This document shows, piece after piece, positions 1-7,337 of a stretch of 12,759 bases of DNA. A program made the translations under genes and the position numbers. Every line of letters begins with the position of its first letter. Within the stretch, counting starts at the first letter, position 1. The DNA is from an uncultured Flavobacterium sp. (GTDB taxonomy: Bacteria > Bacteroidota > Bacteroidia > Flavobacteriales > Flavobacteriaceae): contig CAMPIZ010000017.1 of NCBI GenBank assembly GCA_946886675.1, positions 1-12,759 of the forward strand, given 5' to 3'. The notes beneath the pieces were generated by a model. It was not told where the DNA came from. It saw only the letters and a program-made list of their open reading frames with translations, and searched no databases.

Positions 1-756
1 ATATTCTGTTATTGTAAATGTATCTTCTGTATAATTTATGCTTACCTCATCCAGTGCCGAATAAAACAGTTTAACCTGTTCGTTTATCAGCTCAATATCT
101 ACACGGGAATAATAGGTAGTACCCTTTACCACTTTTTTATTACCGGCCCAGCACACTATAAACAGTTCCTTAAAAACCTTATACCCGGAAGACATATCCT
201 TATGGCGCACATTTAGAAAATCAAGCACCCCTTCCAGTGTATGGGCAATGCTGTTGCGGGAATTATTTTCTATATCAATTACTGTAGCGGTATTTTGATA
301 GTTCATTCCTGCAGCCTCTTCTACAGGTGTTGAGTTACTGCCAAGCCGCATAAATATGGTTCCGGCAGGAATAGTGTATATATTCTTTTTAAAATATGAT
401 ATTTTGTTGTTAGGCCTTATCGTTACAAGCCCTACCACTTTATCCTTCGGCAGGTGAGGGAACGGCACATTTTCATATTGTATCCTTGGAGGATTTTCTA
501 AAAATGCATTTACAAGGTTTTGTATACGGCTGTCATCATAAAAATCGGTCCCGGTAATCTCGTTATCATGATCTTCCACACCCACAACTATGTATGAGTT
601 ATTGGATGGGTTAGAATTAGACAGGGCGCATATATGCTTTACAAATTTTGCTTTGCCTTCTTTTGTATGCAGGTTAAGTTGGCGCTTTTTATCATAAAAA
701 CTGCTCTCATCATTGTGAGCCAGCAGGTTTTTAATTAAAAGGCGCTTGTTTATCAT
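1..756 (-). CDS. Schlafen/AlbA_2-type putative ATP-binding protein, C-terminal part missing
   Basis: Read on the minus strand from the ATG at 756-754, a frame stays open for 252 codons to the window edge, so the gene is partial. The N-terminal half fits the AlbA_2 (Schlafen AAA_4, putative DNA-binding) domain: an ESSFYDKK segment near residues 17-24, a KHICALSNS helix at 40-48 and the strand-turn SYIVVGVEDHDNEITG at 54-69, which corresponds to the family's GV.D..G..G region. No signal peptide or membrane segment is visible. Proteins of this kind are commonly annotated 'ATP-binding protein' in Flavobacteriaceae and their role is unknown; no Walker motif is visible in the part present. It lies 68 bases downstream of the short-chain dehydrogenase gene in the same direction and could be co-transcribed with it. 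The family call is from recall of the pattern; the frame itself is secure. Confidence 0.8.
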   Translation of the reverse strand, partial: MINKRLLIKNLLAHNDESSFYDKKRQLNLHTKEGKAKFVKHICALSNSNPSNNSYIVVGVEDHDNEITGTDFYDDSRIQNLVNAFLENPPRIQYENVPFPHLPKDKVVGLVTIRPNNKISYFKKNIYTIPAGTIFMRLGSNSTPVEEAAGMNYQNTATVIDIENNSRNSIAHTLEGVLDFLNVRHKDMSSGYKVFKELFIVCWAGNKKVVKGTTYYSRVDIELINEQVKLFYSALDEVSINYTEDTFTITEY

Positions 757-824
757 AATGCTTTGAGCTGCGTGTTATGAATAGTTTGTTTCTGGTTAAC
801 TTTTTGGGTATAAGCCAAAACACA

Positions 825-1577
825 TTATATTTTCTTATTGACTAAAGTTGCGCTTGCCTGTGCTGTAGGCAGTACCATAAGATCGGCGATGTTAACATGG
901 TAAGGCCTTGTTACCACAAAGGTTATTATATCGGCTATGTCTTCAGCTTTTAGTGGTGTATAGCCCTTGTATACATTTTCGGCACGTTCCCTGTCACCTT
1001 TAAAACGTACTTCAGAGAATTCTGTTGCCACAAGCCCCGGGTTTATTGCGCCCACACGTATACCATATTGGTTTAGGTCCATACGCATGCCTTGGTTAAT
1101 TGCATCTACAGCATGCTTTGACGCGCAATATACATTCCCGTTAGGATATACCTCTTTACCGGCTATAGAGCCAATGTTTATAATATGTCCGCTCCTGCGT
1201 TTTACCATTCCGGGAATAATCTCTTTAGAAACGTATAAGAGCCCTTTTACATTTATATCCAGCATGGCATCCCAGTCATCTGTATCGCCATTTTCTATAG
1301 GGTCAAGTCCGTGTGCATTACCTGCATTATTAATTAGGATATCAATATTTTTAAGATCATCGGGTATCGATTGTATAGCCTCGGCAACAGCCTCTTTATC
1401 CCTTACGTCAAAGTTAAGCGTATGCACCCTCGTAAGGGCTGAAAATTCATCCTGGAGTTCAGTAAGGCGGTCTTCACGCCTGCCGCATAATATAAGCCTG
1501 AAATGGTTTTTTGCAAAGTAAGTAGCAGTAGCCCGGCCTATACCGCTGGTTGCTCCGGTTATTAATGCTGTTTTCAT
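825..1577 (-). CDS. SDR family NAD(P)-dependent oxidoreductase (YdfG-like)
   Basis: A 250-residue classical short-chain dehydrogenase/reductase, the usual length for the family. The Rossmann glycine motif TGATSGIG is at residues 7-14, the NNAG motif at 83-86, and the catalytic tetrad can be read as Asn109, Ser137, Tyr150 and Lys154 (YCASK). A PG pair follows at 180-181. Basic residues after the second strand (CGRREDRL, 31-38) favour NADPH over NADH. By family resemblance it is nearest to YdfG-type NADP-dependent 3-hydroxy acid dehydrogenases, which oxidise serine and similar 3-hydroxy acids, but the substrate cannot be fixed from sequence alone. It is soluble and cytoplasmic. It starts 37 bases after the stop of the aldo/keto reductase gene on the same strand, so the two reductases probably share a transcript. 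Confidence 0.92.
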   Translation of the reverse strand: MKTALITGATSGIGRATATYFAKNHFRLILCGRREDRLTELQDEFSALTRVHTLNFDVRDKEAVAEAIQSIPDDLKNIDILINNAGNAHGLDPIENGDTDDWDAMLDINVKGLLYVSKEIIPGMVKRRSGHIINIGSIAGKEVYPNGNVYCASKHAVDAINQGMRMDLNQYGIRVGAINPGLVATEFSEVRFKGDRERAENVYKGYTPLKAEDIADIITFVVTRPYHVNIADLMVLPTAQASATLVNKKI

Positions 1578-1614
1578 GTGGTAGATAGTTTACAGGTTAA
1601 TTTATGTTTTTATG

Positions 1615-2484
1615 CTATGGCACTTTATCTCCCATACTTTCCGTCCAGATAGCAAACCAGTCTTCCAGTTCAAGTTGTACCTGTGCTGCCTTCATTTGGT
1701 TTTCCAGCCTTTCCGGGTTAGTAGACCCCGTTACCGGTATCACACCTGCGGGGTGCCTTAGTATCCATGCCAGTAGTATCACATCTGCAGTTACTTCATA
1801 TTTAACTACCATTTCCATAAGCAAATGCTTTAGCCTTTGGGTCTGTTCTGTATCCTGTTTAAATACACATCCTATAGGGCTCCATGCAAGCGCTCTTATA
1901 TTATTAATGTGCATATAGTCGAGCGAGCCATCCAGCATAGGCTGATAGCAGGTTGCGGAAAATTCTATCTGGTTGCAAAATACTTCCGTTCGGGATTTTA
2001 TAAGTTCCGTCTGCAGGTTTGTAAAGTTAGATACGCCAAATGCCTTTATTTTGCCCTCAGCTTTTAGCTTTTCTACAGCTTCTGCAATTTCATCAGGCTG
2101 CATCAGCGGACTCGGGCGGTGCAGTAAAAGCACGTCAAGATAATCGGCATGCAGGTTTTTAAGAGAGCCTTCTGTCGATTTTATAATATATTCTTTAGAG
2201 TAGTCGTAGTGCTTTATTCTGTTTGGGCGGTTGCCGTTAATATGCTGTATGCCGCATTTGGAAATCAACTCTATATTTTCCCGCGGTACACCGCTTTCTC
2301 TGTAAGCTTTTCCAAATTCACCTTCTGTTGTATAGCCGCCATATATATCCGCATGGTCAAAGGTGGTCATTCCAAACTCAATGCATTTGTGTATCATTTC
2401 TGCCATTTCGGCAGTTGTAAAGTTTCTGCTCCATACACCCCAGTTCATTGTTCCTGCAATTATGGGCGATAGTTTTATATCCAT
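1615..2484 (-). CDS. Aldo/keto reductase (YdhF-like)
   Basis: A 289-residue protein of the aldo/keto reductase superfamily, a (beta/alpha)8 barrel that reduces carbonyl groups with NADPH. The catalytic tetrad is visible as Asp43 and Tyr48 (FDHADIYGG), Lys76 (ISKCG) and His122 (LLLHRP). The GVSNF motif is at 150-154 and the NADPH phosphate-binding segment GSTNPERLENQ begins at 253. The overall pattern, with a long loop after Lys76, resembles the E. coli YdhF group. No signal peptide is present. It is the first gene of the leftward group and faces the bat operon across a 249-base divergent region; no clear promoter was recognised for it (the best element, TAATTTTA on the minus strand at 2519-2512, deviates from TAnnTTTG at its last base and has no -33 partner). 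The physiological substrate is unknown. Confidence 0.93.
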   Translation of the reverse strand: MDIKLSPIIAGTMNWGVWSRNFTTAEMAEMIHKCIEFGMTTFDHADIYGGYTTEGEFGKAYRESGVPRENIELISKCGIQHINGNRPNRIKHYDYSKEYIIKSTEGSLKNLHADYLDVLLLHRPSPLMQPDEIAEAVEKLKAEGKIKAFGVSNFTNLQTELIKSRTEVFCNQIEFSATCYQPMLDGSLDYMHINNIRALAWSPIGCVFKQDTEQTQRLKHLLMEMVVKYEVTADVILLAWILRHPAGVIPVTGSTNPERLENQMKAAQVQLELEDWFAIWTESMGDKVP

Positions 2485-2583
2485 ATAAGATTAATAGGTT
2501 TTTACTTGTGATAAAATTACACTTTTTATATACTTTATTTTAGCCTTGTCCGTTTTTATAGCGTCATTTTATACAGTACAAGA

Positions 2584-2591
2584 TATTTTTG
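2584..2591 (+). promoter_or_regulatory. Candidate Bacteroidota -7 element for the bat operon
   Basis: TATTTTTG matches the Bacteroidota -7 consensus TAnnTTTG. It lies about 140 bases before the moxR start in the divergent intergenic region. No TTG sits at the ideal spacing upstream. A second, one-base-longer variant (TATAATTTG, 2615-2623) lies further down, with TTTG at 2588-2591 as a possible -33 partner 23 bases upstream, so the true start site cannot be chosen by eye. In AT-rich DNA such matches arise by chance. Confidence 0.35.
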
Positions 2592-2637
2592 GGTTTTAAA
2601 ACTATAAAAACTACTATAATTTGTGATAAACACTGGC

Positions 2638-2654
2638 GTTAACACTATGTTAAC
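2638..2654. promoter_or_regulatory. Palindrome upstream of moxR, possible operator
   Basis: GTTAACACTATGTTAAC is a perfect 7-bp inverted repeat (GTTAACA and TGTTAAC) around a 3-base centre. It lies 15 to 50 bases downstream of the promoter-like elements and 79 bases before moxR, a position suited to a repressor site or a short RNA hairpin. No regulator gene is in the window, and no known binding consensus was recognised. Confidence 0.35.
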
Positions 2655-2733
2655 AAGAAAAGAGGAATTTCGGCAATGAATTTGTGTGATAAAAAAAGCT
2701 TAATTAACTTCACACTCCAAAACTCTATATAAT

Positions 2734-3738
2734 ATGGAAGAAAATACTGCTGCTTTAGACATAAGGGCAATTAATGAAAAAATAGAAAGGGAAAGTGCTT
2801 TTGTAGACCTTCTTGTTATGGAAATGAACAAGGTTATTGTAGGGCAAAAGTATATGATTGAGCGCCTTTTGATAGGGCTTTTGGGTCAGGGTCACATACT
2901 TCTTGAAGGTGTTCCCGGCCTTGCAAAAACCTTAGCCATTAATACCCTGTCGCAGGCGGTTCACGGCAGCTTCAGCCGTATCCAGTTTACACCAGACCTG
3001 CTTCCTGCCGATGTTGTAGGGACCATGATTTACAATATTAAGCAAAACGAATTCAGCATTAAGAAAGGGCCGATATTTGCCAACTTTGTATTAGCAGACG
3101 AAATTAACAGGGCTCCGGCAAAAGTGCAGTCTGCATTGCTGGAAGCCATGCAGGAAAAACAGGTAACCATAGGCGAGGAAACTTTCAGGCTTGAAAAGCC
3201 ATTTTTGGTTATGGCAACCCAAAACCCTGTAGAGCAGGAGGGTACGTACCCGCTTCCAGAAGCACAGGTAGACCGTTTTATGCTAAAAGCTGTTATAGAC
3301 TACCCAAAAATTGAGGACGAGCGCCTGGTAATACGCCAAAACCTTGCAGCCTCTTTTGAAAAAGTAAATCAGGTAGTTACCTTAGAACAGATATTAAGGG
3401 CTCAGCAGGCAGTAAGAGACGTTTACATGGATGAGAAAATAGAGAAGTATATCCTCGATCTTATTTTTGCCACACGTTTCCCGGAACAATACAAACTTCC
3501 AAATCTTAAACCGCTGATAAGCTTTGGTTCTTCGCCAAGGGGAAGTATTAATCTCGCTATGGCTGCAAAGTGTTATGCCTTTATAAAGCGCAGGGGCTAT
3601 GTAATACCGGAAGATGTAAGGGCGGTAGTTCACGATGTGCTTCGCCACCGTATTGGGGTTACCTACGAAGCCGAAGCAGAAAATATTACCTCAATTGATA
3701 TTATCAATAAGATAGTGAACGAGGTTGAGGTGCCATAG
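2734..3738 (+). CDS. moxR: MoxR-family AAA+ ATPase
   Basis: A 334-residue cytoplasmic AAA+ ATPase of the MoxR family (AAA_3 domain followed by a lid domain). Walker A is GVPGLAKT at residues 59-66, Walker B is VLADEIN at 119-125, sensor 1 is ATQNP at 161-165, the arginine-finger region is EAQVDRF at 176-182, and sensor 2 is SPRG with Arg269. MoxR proteins use ATP hydrolysis to remodel or mature partner proteins and are typically paired with VWA-domain proteins, as here: three VWA proteins follow in the same direction. In Bacteroidota this gene heads the bat (aerotolerance) operon. The ATG at 2734 follows an A/T-rich leader without a Shine-Dalgarno sequence, as usual in this phylum. The 79-base gap to the next gene is unusually long for this cluster and holds nested inverted repeats. 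Confidence 0.95.
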   Translation: MEENTAALDIRAINEKIERESAFVDLLVMEMNKVIVGQKYMIERLLIGLLGQGHILLEGVPGLAKTLAINTLSQAVHGSFSRIQFTPDLLPADVVGTMIYNIKQNEFSIKKGPIFANFVLADEINRAPAKVQSALLEAMQEKQVTIGEETFRLEKPFLVMATQNPVEQEGTYPLPEAQVDRFMLKAVIDYPKIEDERLVIRQNLAASFEKVNQVVTLEQILRAQQAVRDVYMDEKIEKYILDLIFATRFPEQYKLPNLKPLISFGSSPRGSINLAMAAKCYAFIKRRGYVIPEDVRAVVHDVLRHRIGVTYEAEAENITSIDIINKIVNEVEVP

Positions 3739-3741
3739 GGT

Positions 3742-3811
3742 GTCGTAAAGTCAAATGTCCTAAAGTCCCGAAGTCCGGACTTTAGGACCTTATAAACCTT
3801 AGACTTTAGAC
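3742..3811. repeat. Nested inverted repeats built from TAAAGTC units
   Basis: The gap between moxR and the DUF58 gene is almost filled by TAAAGTC/GACTTTA words. The core is a perfect 12-bp stem, GTCCTAAAGTCC at 3757-3768 and GGACTTTAGGAC at 3777-3788, with an 8-base loop. Outside it, GTCGTAAAGTC at 3742-3752 faces GACTTTAGAC at 3802-3811 and can pair over TAAAGTC/GACTTTA. A further partial AAGTCC unit sits in the loop. No T-run follows the core stem, so it is a poor intrinsic terminator. It resembles an intergenic palindromic repeat element, and could act as an mRNA processing or stability site between the two genes. Confidence 0.75.
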
Positions 3812-3817
3812 CAAAAG

Positions 3818-4684
3818 ATGATGGATACAAAAGAGATACTTAAAAAAGTACGGAAAATAGAGATAAAGACCCGGAGGCTGAGCGATCACATCTTTTCGGG
3901 GGAGTATCATACATCCTTTAAAGGTAGAGGTATGACCTTTAGTGAGGTGAGGCAATACCAGTATGGAGATGATGTTCGTGCAATAGACTGGAATGTTACG
4001 GCTCGCTACAACGAACCCTACATTAAGGTTTTTGAAGAAGAGCGTGAACTTACCATGATGCTCATGGCCGATGTGAGCGGCTCTGAAGGATTTGGTACGA
4101 AAAACCAGTTTAAAAGGGAAATTGTTACAGAGATTGCAGCTACTATGGCATTCTCCGCTACACAAAATAATGACAAGATTGGGCTTATTCTGTTCTCGGA
4201 CCAGATAGAACTTTATATCCCACCAAAAAAAGGTAAATCGCATGTACTCCGCATTATTCGTGAGCTTATAGAGTTTGAACCAAAAAGCAGGAAAACAAAT
4301 ATAAGCCAGGCATTAAAATTCCTGTCAGGTGTTTTGAAAAAGAAAGCCATTGTATTCCTTATTTCCGATTTTATGGCTGATGATTATGAACAAACCCTTA
4401 AGATTGCATCAAAAAAACATGATATAACAGGAGTAAGGGTTTATGATGTACGTGAAGAGCAGATGCCTAACTTAGGCCTTGTGAATATGACCGATGCTGA
4501 AACCGGGCAAACCCTGCTTGTAAATACCGGCTCCAAACAGGTACGGCTGGAATATGAAAAGTATTATAAGGACAGGGTAAAGTATTTTACGGAAATCTTT
4601 AGCCGCTGCGGAGCAGGAACGGTAAGCACAAGAGTAGACGAATCTTATGTAACAAAACTGCTGGGCTATTTTAAATCGAGGTAA
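3818..4684 (+). CDS. DUF58 / VWA domain protein of the bat operon
   Basis: A 288-residue soluble protein with no signal peptide or membrane segment. The N-terminal part carries the DUF58 signature: GRGMTFSEVRQYQYGDD at 36-52 followed by VRAIDWNVTAR at 53-63. A von Willebrand factor A fold follows, with the metal-site (MIDAS) motif DVSGS at 85-89, a candidate threonine at 160 (KTNISQAL) and SDF at 183-185. DUF58 proteins are regular partners of MoxR ATPases, and this gene order is standard for bat clusters of Bacteroidota. It probably binds a divalent metal and takes part in a MoxR-VWA complex on the cytoplasmic side. Two adjacent ATGs occur at 3818 and 3821; either could be the start. The next gene starts 23 bases downstream. 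Confidence 0.93.
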   Translation: MMDTKEILKKVRKIEIKTRRLSDHIFSGEYHTSFKGRGMTFSEVRQYQYGDDVRAIDWNVTARYNEPYIKVFEEERELTMMLMADVSGSEGFGTKNQFKREIVTEIAATMAFSATQNNDKIGLILFSDQIELYIPPKKGKSHVLRIIRELIEFEPKSRKTNISQALKFLSGVLKKKAIVFLISDFMADDYEQTLKIASKKHDITGVRVYDVREEQMPNLGLVNMTDAETGQTLLVNTGSKQVRLEYEKYYKDRVKYFTEIFSRCGAGTVSTRVDESYVTKLLGYFKSR

Positions 4685-4707
4685 AAAGGTTAATAACCAA
4701 TAAAAAA

Positions 4708-6327
4708 ATGACCATAAAACGAGTATATACAGTTCTTTTTATGTTTTTGTCGCTTACTGTACTGGGGCAGCAAAAGCAGGTTGAGACAAGTATCGATTCT
4801 ACAAAAATAATGATAGGGTCACAGTTTAACCTTACACTTAAGGCAACTGTAGATACCGCAGCTACAGTAAGTTTTCCCGAGGGGAAAAATTTTGGGCAGC
4901 TGGAGGTGCTGGAGTCTTATCCGGTAGACACCATAAAAAAAGGAGCCATTTATGAACTGGTAAAAAAATACGGGCTTACACAGTTCGATTCCGGTCGTTA
5001 TGTAATACCGAGGCTTCCCGTTATCATTAACAATAAAAATATTCAGACTGATTCCCTTAGCATAGAGGTTGCTAATGTAAAGGTAGATACCATGCAGCAA
5101 AAAATGTATGATATTAAACCCATAGCAACCGGAGGGAGCAAAAGCTATGCATGGCTGTATATACTTTTAGGTATACTTGTAGTGCTGGGCGTAGGGGGCT
5201 TCTTTTTATACCGTTATTTAAAGAACCGTAAACCTCTTGCAAAAAAGGAAGAGGTGGTATACACCTCTCCAATAGAAAAGGCATCAAGGCAGCTGCAGGT
5301 GCTGGAGAAAAAAGACCTTCTGCAAAAAGGCGCTGTAAAGGACTACTACAGCGAACTTACCGATATTGCGCGTACTTATATTGAGGAAGCAATACATATC
5401 CCGGCAATGGAAAGTACAACAAGCGAACTCATAAACGCTATGAGAGTTGCTGTAATGCGCAAGAAAATGCCATTGAGCCGTGAAACATTTGAAGAGCTTG
5501 AAAAGGTATTGCGTACTGCCGATATGGTAAAATTTGCCAAGTCCAAACCGCTTGATTTTGAAATTGCTGAAGACCGAAGCCGTATAGAGAAAACCATAGT
5601 GGTAATTGATAAATCTATCCCTGAAGAAAAGGAAGAAGATGAAGACCACACCCAGATATGGCTGGATATGCAGCGCAGGAAAAAACAAAAGCGTAAAAGA
5701 AATATTATTATAATTTCTTCTGCAGCCTTTGTATTGGCAGCATTAGTTTTCTTTAGTACCTGGACAATAAGGAGCAGCGGAATGTTTGGCACTCCTACAG
5801 AACAGCTTGCCAAGGGGGAATGGGTGAAGAGCGAATATGGCAATCCGGGTATAACCATAGAGACACCAAAAGTGCTTAAGAGGGCAGATGCCAAAAAGCT
5901 GATACCCGATGAAGCCATGGCTTTTATAAAGGAAATGCAGGTGTTTACTTACGGCGAATTATTTGATGATTTTTATGTAACGGTTAGTACGGCCAGCTAC
6001 AAGCAGCAGGTTGAACTTGACCTGAACAAAGGTGTAGATGGTGTAGCCCAGATATGGGAATCGCAGGGAGCAGAGAATATATTGCTTAAAACTGAAGAAT
6101 TTCAGACACCGGGAGGCATATCGGGCATAAGGGCTTACGGAACCATGACAATGCCTCATGCAGTAACCGGGCAGCCTGTAAGGGCTTATTATGAACTGTT
6201 TTTATTTAAACAGCAGCAAGGCCTCCAGCAGGTAATTGTACTGTATAAAGATGGTGATGAATATGCACCTCAAATGCTGGAAAGAATTAAAAACTCAATA
6301 GAATTAAGAAACCTGAATCAGCAATAA
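4708..6327 (+). CDS. BatD-like membrane protein with extra C-terminal periplasmic domain, function unknown
   Basis: A 539-residue protein found between the DUF58 gene and batA. It begins with a signal peptide (hydrophobic 6-19, likely cut before QQ at 21-22), then a periplasmic beta-rich region of about 120 residues like one BatD repeat. Membrane segment 1 is at about 148-169. A helical cytoplasmic region (about 170-330) follows and ends in a strongly basic stretch, RRKKQKRKR (323-331). Membrane segment 2 is at about 332-352, then a final periplasmic domain of about 185 residues. The cytoplasmic part resembles the C-terminal tail of BatD downstream: a KDYYSEL helix, a threonine-EL step and VKFAKSKP at 274-281 against CEFARYAP in BatD. 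It is probably a structural partner in the Bat complex; no enzyme motif was seen. The stop is 3 bases before batA. Confidence 0.88.
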   Translation: MTIKRVYTVLFMFLSLTVLGQQKQVETSIDSTKIMIGSQFNLTLKATVDTAATVSFPEGKNFGQLEVLESYPVDTIKKGAIYELVKKYGLTQFDSGRYVIPRLPVIINNKNIQTDSLSIEVANVKVDTMQQKMYDIKPIATGGSKSYAWLYILLGILVVLGVGGFFLYRYLKNRKPLAKKEEVVYTSPIEKASRQLQVLEKKDLLQKGAVKDYYSELTDIARTYIEEAIHIPAMESTTSELINAMRVAVMRKKMPLSRETFEELEKVLRTADMVKFAKSKPLDFEIAEDRSRIEKTIVVIDKSIPEEKEEDEDHTQIWLDMQRRKKQKRKRNIIIISSAAFVLAALVFFSTWTIRSSGMFGTPTEQLAKGEWVKSEYGNPGITIETPKVLKRADAKKLIPDEAMAFIKEMQVFTYGELFDDFYVTVSTASYKQQVELDLNKGVDGVAQIWESQGAENILLKTEEFQTPGGISGIRAYGTMTMPHAVTGQPVRAYYELFLFKQQQGLQQVIVLYKDGDEYAPQMLERIKNSIELRNLNQQ

Positions 6328-6330
6328 GTT

Positions 6331-7335
6331 ATGGAAGACGTTACTTTTTTACATCCGGGTTTCTTTTGGCTGTTTGCGGCTCTTCCGCTGGCTATAGGCT
6401 GGTATGTCTGGAAAAGGAAACAGCAGTCAGCTTCATTAAAAATAAGTTCATTAAATGGATTTAAGGTAAAGCCATCATTACTGGCAAGGCTTAAACCAGT
6501 TCTGTTTGCCATAAGGCTTCTGGCATTAAGCGCTATGATTGTAGCGCTGGCAAGGCCAAGAAGTGTAGATGTTGACAATAAAACCAAAACGACCCGTGGT
6601 ATAGATATTGTTATGGCTATAGACGTATCGGGTAGTATGTTGGCTAAAGACCTCAAGCCAAACAGGCTGGAAGCACTGAAATCTGTTGCAGAAAAATTTG
6701 TTGACGACCGCCCTAACGACCGTATAGGGCTTGTTGTATATGCTGCGGAAAGTTATACTAAAACTCCGGTAACCAGTGATAAGGCATTGGTTAAAGACGC
6801 TATTAAGTCGGTAAGATATGATGACAGTGTCCTTGCAGATGGTACCGGAATAGGTGTTGGGCTCGCCACGGCAATAAACAGGCTTAAGGACAGTAAGGCA
6901 AAAAGCCGAGTAATTATATTACTTACCGATGGTGTAAATAACTCTGGTTTTATAGACCCAAGAATGGCGGCCGATATAGCTAAAGAGTATGGGATAAAAG
7001 TATATACCATTGGCTTAGGGACAAACGGTAATGCCCAGATGCCGTATGCAAGAAAGCCAGACGGCACATTTTTATACCGCATAATGAAGGTAGATATCGA
7101 TGAGCAGCTAATGAAGGAGATAGCCCAGAAGACCGATGGTAAATATTTCAGAGCCAATTCAAACAGCAGGCTGGAGGCTATATATGATGAGATCAACAAG
7201 TTGGAAACAACTGAGATAGAAGAGCTTAAATTTTATAATTATACCGAAAAATACCGTCCTTTCCTATGGGCAGCTTTTGGCTTGCTGCTGGTTGAGGTAC
7301 TATTAAGAAAAACGGTTTACAGAAGCTTTATTTAA
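6331..7335 (+). CDS. batA: BatA, membrane-anchored VWA protein
   Basis: A 334-residue protein with the BatA architecture: two N-terminal membrane segments (about 9-26 and 57-74, preceded by the typical FLHPGFFWLF start), a large VWA domain, and one C-terminal membrane segment (about 310-325). The MIDAS metal site is complete: DVSGS at 98-102, Thr172 in DGTGIG, and Asp200 in LLTDG. PNRLEALK directly after the first motif is typical of BatA/BatB. The VWA domain should lie between the second and third membrane segments on one face of the inner membrane. Named for aerotolerance in Bacteroides; the biochemical role is not settled. It starts 3 bases after the previous stop and ends 2 bases before batB, so co-translation is likely. 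Confidence 0.93.
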   Translation: MEDVTFLHPGFFWLFAALPLAIGWYVWKRKQQSASLKISSLNGFKVKPSLLARLKPVLFAIRLLALSAMIVALARPRSVDVDNKTKTTRGIDIVMAIDVSGSMLAKDLKPNRLEALKSVAEKFVDDRPNDRIGLVVYAAESYTKTPVTSDKALVKDAIKSVRYDDSVLADGTGIGVGLATAINRLKDSKAKSRVIILLTDGVNNSGFIDPRMAADIAKEYGIKVYTIGLGTNGNAQMPYARKPDGTFLYRIMKVDIDEQLMKEIAQKTDGKYFRANSNSRLEAIYDEINKLETTEIEELKFYNYTEKYRPFLWAAFGLLLVEVLLRKTVYRSFI

Positions 7336-7337
7336 TT

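Noticed and set aside
967..1521. 184-codon frame on the plus strand inside the short-chain dehydrogenase gene
   Set aside because: It is antisense to a gene with all catalytic motifs intact, and its product has no recognisable domain and a serine-rich composition typical of shadow frames.
3757..3788. The 12-bp stem after moxR as an intrinsic terminator
   Set aside because: No T-run follows the stem, and the downstream genes belong functionally to the same operon, so full termination here is unlikely.
4896..5307. Near-identical 19-base words at 4896-4914 and 5289-5307 (18 of 19 bases)
   Set aside because: Both encode a similar QLEVLE/QLQVLE stretch with the same codons in one gene; the flanks do not match, so chance is more likely than a duplicated segment.
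5376..5918. 180-codon minus-strand frame inside the BatD-like gene
   Set aside because: It is antisense to a tightly packed operon gene and shows no motif, promoter or gene-like start.
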